Of a stretch of DNA of 12,407 bases, positions 6,995-12,407 are shown piece by piece. A program made the position numbers and the translations under genes. Positions within the stretch are counted from its first letter, which is position 1. Each line of letters opens with the position of its first letter. A model generated the notes under the pieces. It did not search any database. It was not told the DNA's origin and saw only the letters and a program-made list of their open reading frames with translations. This DNA comes from an uncultured Opitutia bacterium (GTDB lineage Bacteria > Verrucomicrobiota > Verrucomicrobiia > Opitutales > UBA953), in the NCBI GenBank assembly GCA_903921665.1, contig CAIXQT010000159.1, forward strand, positions 1-12,407, in the 5' to 3' direction.

Positions 6995-7276
6995 ATGTCC
7001 AACAAAGTCTACGTCCACTGCCCCGCCTGCGGTTTCGGTTTCGTCCACATGGTCGAAAATAGCGGCAAAGCCGCCGGCGGCCTCGGTGGTGCGGCTGCGG
7101 GCGCGACCCTCGGCGCCAAAGCCGGTCTCATCGGCGGTCCCGCCGGCGCCGCTGTCGGCGCGGTGGCAGGCGGCATCTTCGGTGCCCTGACGGGCAAGAG
7201 CTTCGGCGACAAGTTCGACCGTCCCCGTTGCCCGGGTTGCGGCGTGAAGTTCCAGATGCCCGAAGGCATGGGCTGA
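6995..7276 (+). CDS. Glycine-zipper protein flanked by two zinc-knuckle half-sites
   Basis: 93 residues. An N-terminal CPACGFGF knuckle (C9/C12) and a C-terminal CPGCGVKF knuckle (about residues 81-84) have the spacing and aromatic partners of the two halves of one zinc ribbon. Between them lies a region of about 50 residues rich in Gly/Ala with repeated GxxxG/GxxxA steps (GGLGGAAAGATLGAK..., GAVAGGIFGALTG), a glycine-zipper of the kind that packs or inserts into membranes. Family members of the glycine-zipper type usually carry a signal peptide; this one does not. No good Shine-Dalgarno precedes the ATG, and the gap from the previous gene is 7 bp. Function unknown. Confidence 0.8.
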   Translation: MSNKVYVHCPACGFGFVHMVENSGKAAGGLGGAAAGATLGAKAGLIGGPAGAAVGAVAGGIFGALTGKSFGDKFDRPRCPGCGVKFQMPEGMG

Positions 7277-7298
7277 TTGACACGAAGCGAGCAGCGGG

Positions 7299-7565
7299 AT
7301 GGAAAACAGCCGTTACATCCAACAACTGAGCACGATGCTTACGGGGAAATGCTTCCTGCTCAAGACACAGGGGGCTGCGACGATCGCCGGAAGAATCGTG
7401 AATCAGATGGAAGGCTCTTCGGATTTCTGGATAGAGCTGCTCCCGCTCCCGCCGAACTCTGCGAGCGGCGACAACCTTGGCTATAAGATCATCAGCGCCG
7501 ACGTCCTGCGTAACGCCACCTTCTTCGATGAAGATTGGGAATTGAACGACAAAGGAGGTCGCTAG
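7299..7565 (+). CDS. Hypothetical protein, 88 residues
   Basis: Unrecognised, soluble-looking alpha/beta sequence (MENSRYIQQLSTMLTGKC...ELNDKGGR) with no signal or membrane segment. The composition and a GCGGG stretch just before the ATG support a real start. It begins 22 bp after the previous stop and ends 15 bp before the next ATG. A strong AAAGGAGGT forms its last codons (7551-7559) and may serve initiation of the following gene. Confidence 0.68.
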   Translation: MENSRYIQQLSTMLTGKCFLLKTQGAATIAGRIVNQMEGSSDFWIELLPLPPNSASGDNLGYKIISADVLRNATFFDEDWELNDKGGR

Positions 7566-7580
7566 GCTATTCCGACCGCC

Positions 7581-8048
7581 ATGGAACTTGACTCCGGCGA
7601 ATGGCAACTAGTCAGCGATCCGTTTGAAGGCTGGCGGCTCCATCAACACGTGACGCCCCTCATCAACGAGCCGGAAGTCGGATCGGTTATACTCATCATC
7701 GCCGACGATCGCAGCAAGCCGCCCACCCTGCTTGCCTGCCACACCATGAATGCATTCAGCATCCACCTGGCCGAACTCAAGCTGATGAAAGGCGAAGACA
7801 TCGTGACACTGGGCGATTGCGAATTATTGAAGGCAGCCGACTCCGAGGGCTTCATCAAACCCCCCTTCTTCCGACATCCCCTCCGGGTCGGTCAGGAAAT
7901 CAGGAAATTCCTGGAAGCCCACTCCGACGAGGTGCAATACCGCATGAAGCACCCTTTCCATAGCCATCGTGGGGTGATTGGTTCCGCCGGCCTGGCCGCC
8001 CTGAGGAAAGCCATTGAAATCATCACTGAGGCGAGACCTTCGCGGTGA
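7581..8048 (+). CDS. Hypothetical protein, 155 residues
   Basis: Unrecognised. It has a strand-rich N-terminal half (GSVILIIADDRSKPPTLLACH), then HLAELKLMKGEDIVTLGDCELL, and a basic/aromatic C-terminal half with a His-containing stretch (MKHPFHSHRGVIG) and a final helix. No signal peptide or membrane segment, so probably cytoplasmic. The ATG at 7581 is 21 bases from the AAAGGAGGT at 7551-7559, further than usual; an in-frame ATT at 7569 would be ideally spaced (9 bases), so a non-ATG start is possible but unproven. Last gene of the small-gene run; paired hairpins follow at 8071. Confidence 0.72.
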   Translation: MELDSGEWQLVSDPFEGWRLHQHVTPLINEPEVGSVILIIADDRSKPPTLLACHTMNAFSIHLAELKLMKGEDIVTLGDCELLKAADSEGFIKPPFFRHPLRVGQEIRKFLEAHSDEVQYRMKHPFHSHRGVIGSAGLAALRKAIEIITEARPSR

Positions 8049-8070
8049 GGCGGGTATCAAGGAATAACTT

Positions 8071-8115
8071 CCTGAGATAACGTCGACATCTCGGGTCACC
8101 GTGCGGCCGGGCCGC
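8071..8115. terminator. Two hairpins between convergent genes
   Basis: Stem CCTGAGAT / ATCTCGGG (one G-T pair, 9-base loop, 8071-8095), then GCGGCC - G - GGCCGC (8103-8115). They lie between the end of the plus-strand run (8048) and the end of the minus-strand miniprotein (8151), where terminators for both would be expected. No U tract follows in either direction, so the assignment is tentative. Confidence 0.35.
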
Positions 8116-8150
8116 CTAGGGCGGGGCGCCGACTGAGTTGCGACCGGACC

Positions 8151-8261
8151 TCAGTGGCGGGTGCAGCGGTCGAAAATGAAGATGAGCAGGAAGATTCCCA
8201 TGAGCGGCCAGAAGCAGGCCTTCGGAATCATGATACCCCGGCGGGAATTCTTTTTTGTCAT
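8151..8261 (-). CDS. 36-residue membrane miniprotein
   Basis: The product has a basic N-terminus (MTKKNSRRG), one hydrophobic helix (WPLMGIFLLIFIF, about residues 18-30) and a short basic tail (DRCTRH), the classic layout of a bacterial single-pass miniprotein. The positive-inside rule is ambiguous because both ends are basic. A weak AGGT lies about eight bases upstream. A longer minus-strand frame over the same bases (8116-8316) has no such pattern and reads as a shadow. No homologue is recognised. Confidence 0.5.
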   Translation of the reverse strand: MTKKNSRRGIMIPKACFWPLMGIFLLIFIFDRCTRH

Positions 8262-8367
8262 CGCAGAAACCTATCCGTGGCATGAGACTCGGCAACCAAT
8301 TCTTTAATACAAACATTCAATAAGACTTTGACCTCGGTACGGACGGACGGAAGATAATCACACCCCC

Positions 8368-8916
8368 ATGGAACACCCCCTCATCAGCCTGATGGATATG
8401 CCCTCCTTGCCCGTCGCCTTCACGAGCAAGCTTCGCAACCGTGATCCGAAAGGCTGCATCCTGGCCAACGACGAATTCTATGTCGTGTTTGAAAGCTACC
8501 CACTGGTCGTCAAGCAGATGGCCCAGCTGATGAGCGAGAAGCGCTTCGATCTCATCCCCATCGAGTATCTCTACGCCGCCTCGGTCTTCTACCGTAAATC
8601 CCGCAACCCCCACGGCCCTTCTTCCCGTCCGATTTACGTCTTTTGCCTCGAATACACCGAATTCACCTGCGCCATGAAATCGCAAGGACTTTGGGATTCA
8701 CTCTCAGGAAAAGCCAAAGAACCGGCCGAGGTCTTCTCCGCCGTCTTCCAAGGTCGCGGGCGCTTGAACATGGGTAAGCTCCCCAACGACTTCACCGAAG
8801 CCTCTGCCCTGGAACACCTCATGGGCGGCGCCTGCCAACGCCTCGGCGTCGCTCGCAACAGCTTCCGACACATCGGCCCGCTCTCCCTTGGTCCGGAGTG
8901 CCCGCAGATCGCCTGA
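8368..8916 (+). CDS. Hypothetical protein, 182 residues
   Basis: Unrecognised cytoplasmic-type protein with no signal peptide. It contains FYVVFESYPLVVKQMAQLMSEKRFDLIPIEYLYAASVFYRKS-type alternating helix and strand, then PIYVFCLEYTEFTCAMKSQGLWDSLSGKA. The C-terminal half carries conserved-looking Gly/Asn turns (GRGRLNMGKLPNDF) and two late cysteines. Codon use matches neighbouring genes. GGAAG lies about 14 bases upstream of the chosen ATG. It stands alone on the plus strand and ends 31 bp from a convergent gene; AAGCC...GGCTT (8916-8936) between them could be a weak shared terminator. Confidence 0.72.
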   Translation: MEHPLISLMDMPSLPVAFTSKLRNRDPKGCILANDEFYVVFESYPLVVKQMAQLMSEKRFDLIPIEYLYAASVFYRKSRNPHGPSSRPIYVFCLEYTEFTCAMKSQGLWDSLSGKAKEPAEVFSAVFQGRGRLNMGKLPNDFTEASALEHLMGGACQRLGVARNSFRHIGPLSLGPECPQIA

Positions 8917-8947
8917 AGCCCTTAGTGATATCGGCTTTACCCGCCCG

Positions 8948-9376
8948 TCACCGGTTGGCCTTGAAGCAGGCGATCAGCTCACTGCTGCAGTCGCCATAGA
9001 ACATGCGCTCGGCTGAGCCCCTCGTAAAGGTCAAGGCGTACTCGAAGCGCGTCGGGCCGTAGTAAGGCTTACCAAACAAGGTGACCTGGACCATTCGGCC
9101 GTCGTCACACCGTCCGACGAACATCGCGCCTAGGGAAGCATCGCCGCGCTTGGTACCAACATGGCGCAGGTCGACCCAATCGGCGGAAACGGGGTCCTTC
9201 ACCGACAAGGAACCACCCAAGGTCGTCTTCCAGATGATCGTGGAGAGCGTCGGACGGCGCGGGCCTGAGCCGTTGATCGATTCCCAATTGACGGAGGTCG
9301 TGCAGGCTCCGGCCTTGAGGCCAGGCGCTAAAGCCAAGGCCATCAGGACGAAGAGGATTCGGATATGTTTACGCAT
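8948..9376 (-). CDS. Secreted protein with four cysteines
   Basis: 142 residues with signal peptide MRKHIRILFVLMALALAPGLKAG, probably cleaved near residue 22-24. The mature protein is beta-rich and has exactly four cysteines (about 25, 90, 130 and 137), which could form two disulfides in the periplasm. The start at 9376 was preferred over an ATG at 9412. It sits four bases after the stop of the upstream gene and has AAGGAG 14 bases before it; the earlier start would add a polar leader before the signal. Last gene of a three-gene operon. No family recognised. Confidence 0.75.
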   Translation of the reverse strand: MRKHIRILFVLMALALAPGLKAGACTTSVNWESINGSGPRRPTLSTIIWKTTLGGSLSVKDPVSADWVDLRHVGTKRGDASLGAMFVGRCDDGRMVQVTLFGKPYYGPTRFEYALTFTRGSAERMFYGDCSSELIACFKANR

Positions 9377-9380
9377 GGAA

Positions 9381-9719
9381 TTATCTGGACTCCTTTCCTG
9401 CCAGCAGGCCACGGAGTTCCTTGATGAGCTGCCAGTTCTCCTGACGGCTACGGTTGAAGGTCTGGATCTGCTCCTCGACGGGAAGACGCTTGAAGCTAGC
9501 GCTCAACATGGTGCGATTAAGCTCGGCATCCCGGTTCGCGATCTCGCTCATCAACTCCTGGGCCCGCGACTTCTCGGAGGCGTCGTAAAGAAAATATGTC
9601 CGACCAGCCAGCTGGCGATCCGCGAAGCCATACTCCACCATGAGCAACGCCTTGTCACGGTCAGGACAGCCGGCCAGCCCCATGCACACGGCCACCAAGA
9701 GCAGCAGGCGAGCGGTCAT
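9381..9719 (-). CDS. Small lipoprotein
   Basis: 112 residues. The N-terminus MTARLLLLVAVCMGLAGC is a type II signal peptide with lipobox LAGC, so lipidation at Cys18 is expected. The +2 residue is Pro, not Asp, which by the usual rule favours outer-membrane sorting (inference). The remainder is charged and helical (KSRAQELMSEIANRDAELNRTML..., RQENWQLIKELRGLL), likely coiled coil. The start overlaps the stop of the upstream Sel1 gene by four bases, and the next gene begins four bases downstream, so all three are translationally linked. Function unknown. Confidence 0.8.
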   Translation of the reverse strand: MTARLLLLVAVCMGLAGCPDRDKALLMVEYGFADRQLAGRTYFLYDASEKSRAQELMSEIANRDAELNRTMLSASFKRLPVEEQIQTFNRSRQENWQLIKELRGLLAGKESR

Positions 9720-10261
9720 AGTCCGATTGACGAACTGAGGGTGCGGGCGCGATTCCGCGCAAAAGAGGTCTCCTCACGCGTCATCCGCGCATCGAGCTGC
9801 GAAAGTTCCTGGGAGGCCGAACCAGCTTGGGCGCCGCCATGACTCCGGGTGACCGTGAACCATGCATAGGCTTCCGTCGCATAGTTGCCGACCGAAGGTC
9901 TATCGGCCTTGTTCAGATAGAACATGCCGAGGTTATACATCGCCAGGCTGTGCCCGTTGCCGGCCGATTTCTTCATCCAGAAAAGCGCGGCGTCCATGTC
10001 AGCCGGGACGCCCTGCCCCCGGCGGTAGGCGATGCCGATGGCCAGCTGACCTTTCACGTTGTCGCCCTTGGCGGACTTAAGGTACCAGTAGGCGGCCTTC
10101 TCATAATCCTGGGAGTAGCCCTCATCTCCGGAGTAATAGTAATTACCCATCGTATATTGGGCTACGGCTATCCCCGCTTTTGCCGCAAGCTCTGTGGGGA
10201 GATCGGAGGCTGAAGCATTCACGATAAAAGAAGCCAGCATCAGGCACCAAAGGTATCTCAT
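9716..10261 (-). CDS. Exported Sel1-like repeat protein
   Basis: 181 residues. Residues 1-19 are a signal peptide (LMLASFIVNASAS). Three Sel1-type tetratricopeptide-like repeats follow at about 30-64, 68-101 and 104-144. Each has the expected A..LG..Y..G.GV..D...A..W..KAA pattern, for example AYRRGQGVPADMDAALFWMKKSA. Sel1 proteins act as protein-protein scaffolds, often in envelope or secretion complexes. A coiled tail (SQELSQLDARMTREETSFARNRAR) ends the protein. First gene of an operon with a lipoprotein and a secreted Cys protein, suggesting a joint periplasmic or envelope role. No strong Shine-Dalgarno is seen. Confidence 0.85.
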   Translation of the reverse strand: MRYLWCLMLASFIVNASASDLPTELAAKAGIAVAQYTMGNYYYSGDEGYSQDYEKAAYWYLKSAKGDNVKGQLAIGIAYRRGQGVPADMDAALFWMKKSAGNGHSLAMYNLGMFYLNKADRPSVGNYATEAYAWFTVTRSHGGAQAGSASQELSQLDARMTREETSFARNRARTLSSSIGL

Positions 10262-10410
10262 GACCCATAAGATGTCTTTCTACGCACCGGACTCAACCTT
10301 AAGCGGCATGTTTTATTGTAAAAAAACATTAAATAAAGCCTTTTTCGGCCTTTAAAGCCACAAGTGGCTTGAGCTACAAATTTTGAGGGTTTATTTCTAA
10401 ATCGCACACC
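10262..10410. promoter_or_regulatory. AT-rich divergent promoter region
   Basis: 149 bp between the Sel1 operon (-) and the YbjN-like gene (+), much richer in A/T than elsewhere (TTTTATTGTAAAAAAACATTAAATAAA). Minus strand: TACAAT at 10320-10315 is a good -10, but no good -35 is seen. Plus strand: TTGAGC (10368) with TATTTC 17 bases later is a weak pair. A perfect AAGCCAC/GTGGCTT palindrome (10355-10370) could be an operator or hairpin. Confidence 0.45.
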
Positions 10411-10950
10411 ATGGCCACCAGCATCGAAGAAGTTAAACAGTTCCTCCAAGAGGAGGGTAAGAAATTCCGTGAGATTCCTGGAAAGAATTTCGTCCGGACG
10501 GGTTTCGTCACCGACAACTACACCGACGTCGAAGGTGAAAAACTCTGCCACCTCGTCGTAGCCGTCGAAGAAGATGGGGAATTCCTGAAGATCGTGGCGC
10601 CAAAGGCCTACCAGTTCCCGAAAGACGCCAGCTCTTACAACAAGATGGCTCTCTTCCAGACACTGCTGCAGATCAGTTGGGATACGAAGATGGTCCAGTT
10701 CGAATACGACCCTGACGACGGTGAAGTCCGTGCGATTATCGAATTCCCGATCGAAGACTCGACCCTTACGTGCAAACAACTCATGCGTTGCATCTACGGA
10801 ATCACCGGCGTGCTGGAAAAATACCATGAGCAAATCACGGATGCCATGCGCAGCGGACTGACCCCTGAGACGGATGAAGAGCGCAAGAAAGCCTTCGAGG
10901 AGTTTCAACGACAGCGCCGAGACGATCGTCGTCGCGAACTTGGCGGTTGA
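10411..10950 (+). CDS. YbjN-like (type III secretion chaperone-fold) protein
   Basis: 179 residues, cytoplasmic. The order and spacing of strands and helices resemble the YbjN domain: an N-terminal helix (SIEEVKQFLQEEGKKF), a strand pair with an acidic turn (LCHLVVAVEEDGEFLKIVAPKAY), a central helix containing NKMALFQTLLQISWDTKMVQFEYDPDDGEVRAIIEFPIEDSTLT, and a final helix (QLMRCIYGITGVLEKYHEQI). A highly charged tail (RKKAFEEFQRQRRDDRRRELGG) follows. YbjN-family proteins are poorly understood and linked to stress and motility regulation in enterobacteria, and no enzymatic role is implied. It is monocistronic here, divergent from the Sel1 operon. No strong Shine-Dalgarno is seen before the ATG. 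Confidence 0.75.
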   Translation: MATSIEEVKQFLQEEGKKFREIPGKNFVRTGFVTDNYTDVEGEKLCHLVVAVEEDGEFLKIVAPKAYQFPKDASSYNKMALFQTLLQISWDTKMVQFEYDPDDGEVRAIIEFPIEDSTLTCKQLMRCIYGITGVLEKYHEQITDAMRSGLTPETDEERKKAFEEFQRQRRDDRRRELGG

Positions 10951-11006
10951 CCCTTGGACTCACCGCCGGGCCGCGCTCTCCCCGTTTGTCACAATTCGAA
11001 CCAGGC

Positions 11007-11056
11007 CGGATGACCGGCCCGGTCATCCGCGGGCGTGCGGGCCGCACGCCCCTACC
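11007..11056 (-). repeat. Tandem perfect hairpins ending in GGTAGGG, inverted orientation
   Basis: Two adjacent hairpins: CGGATGACCG - GCC - CGGTCATCCG (11007-11029, 10-bp stem) and GGGCGTGCGG - G - CCGCACGCCC (11031-11051, 10-bp stem), closing with CTACCC at 11051-11056. Read on the minus strand, the second is GGTAGGGG plus palindrome, so it belongs to the same family as the elements at 1877-3113. The hairpins start about 57 bp after the YbjN-like gene and may also stop its transcription. The rest of 10951-11006 shows nothing recognisable. Confidence 0.7.
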
Positions 11057-11060
11057 CATT

Positions 11061-11078
11061 CCCGCCACCTGCCACCCG
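11061..11078 (+). repeat. 18-bp shared word CCCGCCACCTGCCACCCG, copy 2
   Basis: Identical to 3167-3184 and again placed a few bases after a CTACC-ended palindrome. Confidence 0.55.
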
Positions 11079-11099
11079 AAGCGTTGCCTCCCCCTGCCT

Positions 11100-11152
11100 T
11101 TGCTTCGCAGCAGTTCACCATGCCAGCAGATCTCCTCGCGGCTTCGCCGCGA
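11100..11152 (+). repeat. 30-bp shared word plus CGCGGC hairpin, copy 2
   Basis: The 30-bp word at 11100-11129 is identical to 3334-3363. It is followed by a hairpin with stem TCGCGGC / GCCGCGA and loop TTC (11136-11152). A C-rich low-complexity stretch (AGCCCCAGCCCTGGCCCTAG, about 11196-11220) follows. Confidence 0.7.
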
Positions 11153-11234
11153 CTATTCTACCAAGCCTCTGAGCCTCCGGGCCACTCGTATCTCTAGCCC
11201 CAGCCCTGGCCCTAGCCCTTCCCCAGTTTTAACT

Positions 11235-11280
11235 TTTGCACCTTTGCACAGGAGCACCGCTCCGATTTGCACGTTTGCAC
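11235..11280 (+). repeat. TTTGCAC double-repeat hairpin module, copy 2
   Basis: TTTGCAC (11235), one base, TTTGCAC (11243), A, stem GGAGC - ACC - GCTCC (11251-11263), GA, TTTGCAC (11266), one base, TTTGCAC (11274). The module is 44 bp in copy 1 and 46 bp here; the difference lies in the stem. It sits 28 bp upstream of the nuclease gene and so falls in its leader or promoter. Confidence 0.75.
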
Positions 11281-11308
11281 TTATCGTTTGTGGCCTATAC
11301 CTAGGCCA

Positions 11309-12407
11309 ATGCCCGTCCCTTCCCTCTCCAAATCCCTCTTCAAGCTGGGGCTGATGTGTCCGATCAAGTTGAAGCATGCGCTGGCTAAGCCGGCGTTGCC
11401 GCGTCAGGCGGACGTGAACGAATACATGCAGCAGCTCGCGCGTGGGGGTTACATGTTCGAGAAGCTGGTGAAGGTCTATTACCCAGGCGACGACATGTAT
11501 GTCCCGAAGGAGAGCCATGCCGAGGCCTCGGCTCGTACCTTGGCCAAGATCAAGGCCGGCAATTGCACCCTGCACGAAGCAACCTTCGCCGCGGGCAGCC
11601 TTATGGCTCGCACGGACATCGTCCGCGTCACCGGCGACACCATCGACCTGATCGAGATCAAGTCCGCCTCCGCTGAAGTGGAGTCCAAACTCCAGGCCGA
11701 CCCGAAGGAACTCCTGAAGAAGAGCTGGGAACCGTATGTGGTCGACCTTGCCTACCAGGTGCATGTCGCCCGACAAGCCCTGCAGGCCGCCGGCATCAGT
11801 AAGACCATCCGGGCCTGGTTCTACCTACCCAATAAGCTGGGCGTGGCTGGCCCTGAGGAGGTCCGTGGGCTCTTTACCCTCACCGAGAATGGCCCAGGAG
11901 GCCGTCCGACGGTCGAATACCGGGGTAAGGCAAAGCCAGGCGACGCAACGTCCCTGATCGCCATCCTGGAGGCCACGGAAGCCGTCGCCCAGGCCTACCC
12001 CAGCGAGGAATCCATCGCCGAGGCCACCGCCCGACTGACCGGGTATGTCGCCAGCGGCAACTGGCCGAAGCCCGAGGTCGGCATGAAGTGCAAGGCCTGC
12101 GAGTTCAATGTCCCCGGGCAGACCTCGGGCTATGACCTCTGCTGGGGCACCCAAGCCCGCGCCGAGCACCATCTCTTCACGCTGTGGCATATGGGCACTA
12201 TGGAATACCGCCAGCCGGGCACCGTCCGTCGCATCGTCGAACAAACCGCTCCGCGGGCGCCGCGCATCACCGACCTGCAGGACGAAGACGTCGCCGGCGA
12301 CACCTCGCTCCAGCGCGGATGGAAACGCCAGATCATGGCCGTGCGCACCGGTCGGCCGTTCATCTCGCCGGAACTCGTCCGCGATGCCGCGACCCTGATG
12401 CGCTGCA
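11309..12407 (+). CDS. DUF2779/Cas4-like PD-(D/E)XK nuclease with probable Fe-S cluster (3' end outside window)
   Basis: 366 codons are visible. The N-terminus LSKSLFKLGLMCPIKLKHAL matches the opening of DUF2779 and Cas4-type proteins, with Cys17 in the expected place. The nuclease core is RTDIVRV...DLIEIKSAS (D103, E116, K118), a canonical D-(x)n-ExK site, with a helix containing Gln (YQVHVAR, Q150) as in RecB-like motif QxxxY/R. CKAC (261/264) and C278 complete a four-cysteine set like the [4Fe-4S] 'staple' of Cas4 and AddB. A further domain begins after about residue 290 and is cut off. A role in DNA processing or repair is likely; the exact substrate is unknown. No cas1, cas2 or CRISPR array is in the window, so a CRISPR role is not supported. 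The start at 11309 follows the TTTGCAC module; no clear Shine-Dalgarno. Confidence 0.85.
   Translation, partial: MPVPSLSKSLFKLGLMCPIKLKHALAKPALPRQADVNEYMQQLARGGYMFEKLVKVYYPGDDMYVPKESHAEASARTLAKIKAGNCTLHEATFAAGSLMARTDIVRVTGDTIDLIEIKSASAEVESKLQADPKELLKKSWEPYVVDLAYQVHVARQALQAAGISKTIRAWFYLPNKLGVAGPEEVRGLFTLTENGPGGRPTVEYRGKAKPGDATSLIAILEATEAVAQAYPSEESIAEATARLTGYVASGNWPKPEVGMKCKACEFNVPGQTSGYDLCWGTQARAEHHLFTLWHMGTMEYRQPGTVRRIVEQTAPRAPRITDLQDEDVAGDTSLQRGWKRQIMAVRTGRPFISPELVRDAATLMRC

Noticed and set aside
7569..7580. ATT as start of the 155-residue gene
   Set aside because: Its spacing to AAAGGAGGT is ideal, but ATT starts are very rare and an ATG lies 12 bases on in frame, so the ATG was kept.
8116..8316. 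66-residue minus-strand frame
   Set aside because: It covers the 36-residue miniprotein in another frame and lacks any coherent pattern.

Overview
The window looks like a chromosome segment of a GC-rich member of the PVC superphylum, most likely Verrucomicrobiota and possibly Opitutales-like. The main evidence is the first gene, which joins a degenerate SGNH-hydrolase-like domain to the 'putative membrane-bound dehydrogenase' module, an architecture typical of Planctomycetes and Verrucomicrobia. The lineage call is inference, because there is no rRNA or tRNA here. No tRNA, rRNA, CRISPR array, insertion sequence or phage gene was found.

Layout. 1-1820 (-): secreted SGNH/dehydrogenase-like protein, running off the left edge. 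1821-2338: a gene-free stretch carrying several GGTAGGG-palindrome elements. 2339-2920 (-): small exported protein of unknown function. 2921-3393: a second repeat-filled spacer. 3394-5555 (-): SNF2-family helicase/ATPase with an apparent single-base frameshift near its N-terminus, preceded on the same strand by a small Cys-rich protein (5617-5871). 6022-8048 (+): a tight run of six small genes, two encoding membrane proteins and two encoding glycine-rich zipper-like proteins, one of the latter set between two zinc-knuckle half-sites. 8151-8261 (-): a 36-residue membrane miniprotein. 8368-8916 (+): an unrecognised cytoplasmic protein. 8948-10261 (-): a three-gene envelope operon (Sel1-repeat protein, lipoprotein, secreted Cys-containing protein). 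It is transcribed divergently from a YbjN-like protein (10411-10950, +). 10951-11308: a third repeat-filled spacer. 11309-12407 (+): a DUF2779/Cas4-like PD-(D/E)XK nuclease with a probable Fe-S cluster, running off the right edge.

The most unusual content is in the spacers. At least three families of short palindromic repeats recur: (i) GGTAGGG followed by a palindrome, either single or as inverted pairs about 110 bp apart, in a REPIN-like arrangement; (ii) a double TTTGCAC motif on each side of a hairpin whose stem differs between the two copies while keeping its pairing; (iii) a 30-bp identical word next to a CGCGGC/GCCGCG hairpin. The spacers at about 3.0-3.4 kb and 11.0-11.3 kb carry the same modules in different orders, which suggests a mobile or recombining set of non-coding elements.

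Most small genes have no recognisable function. Operon claims rest only on strand and spacing (ATGA overlaps, gaps of a few bases). Several genes lack a good Shine-Dalgarno sequence, so their starts are less certain.
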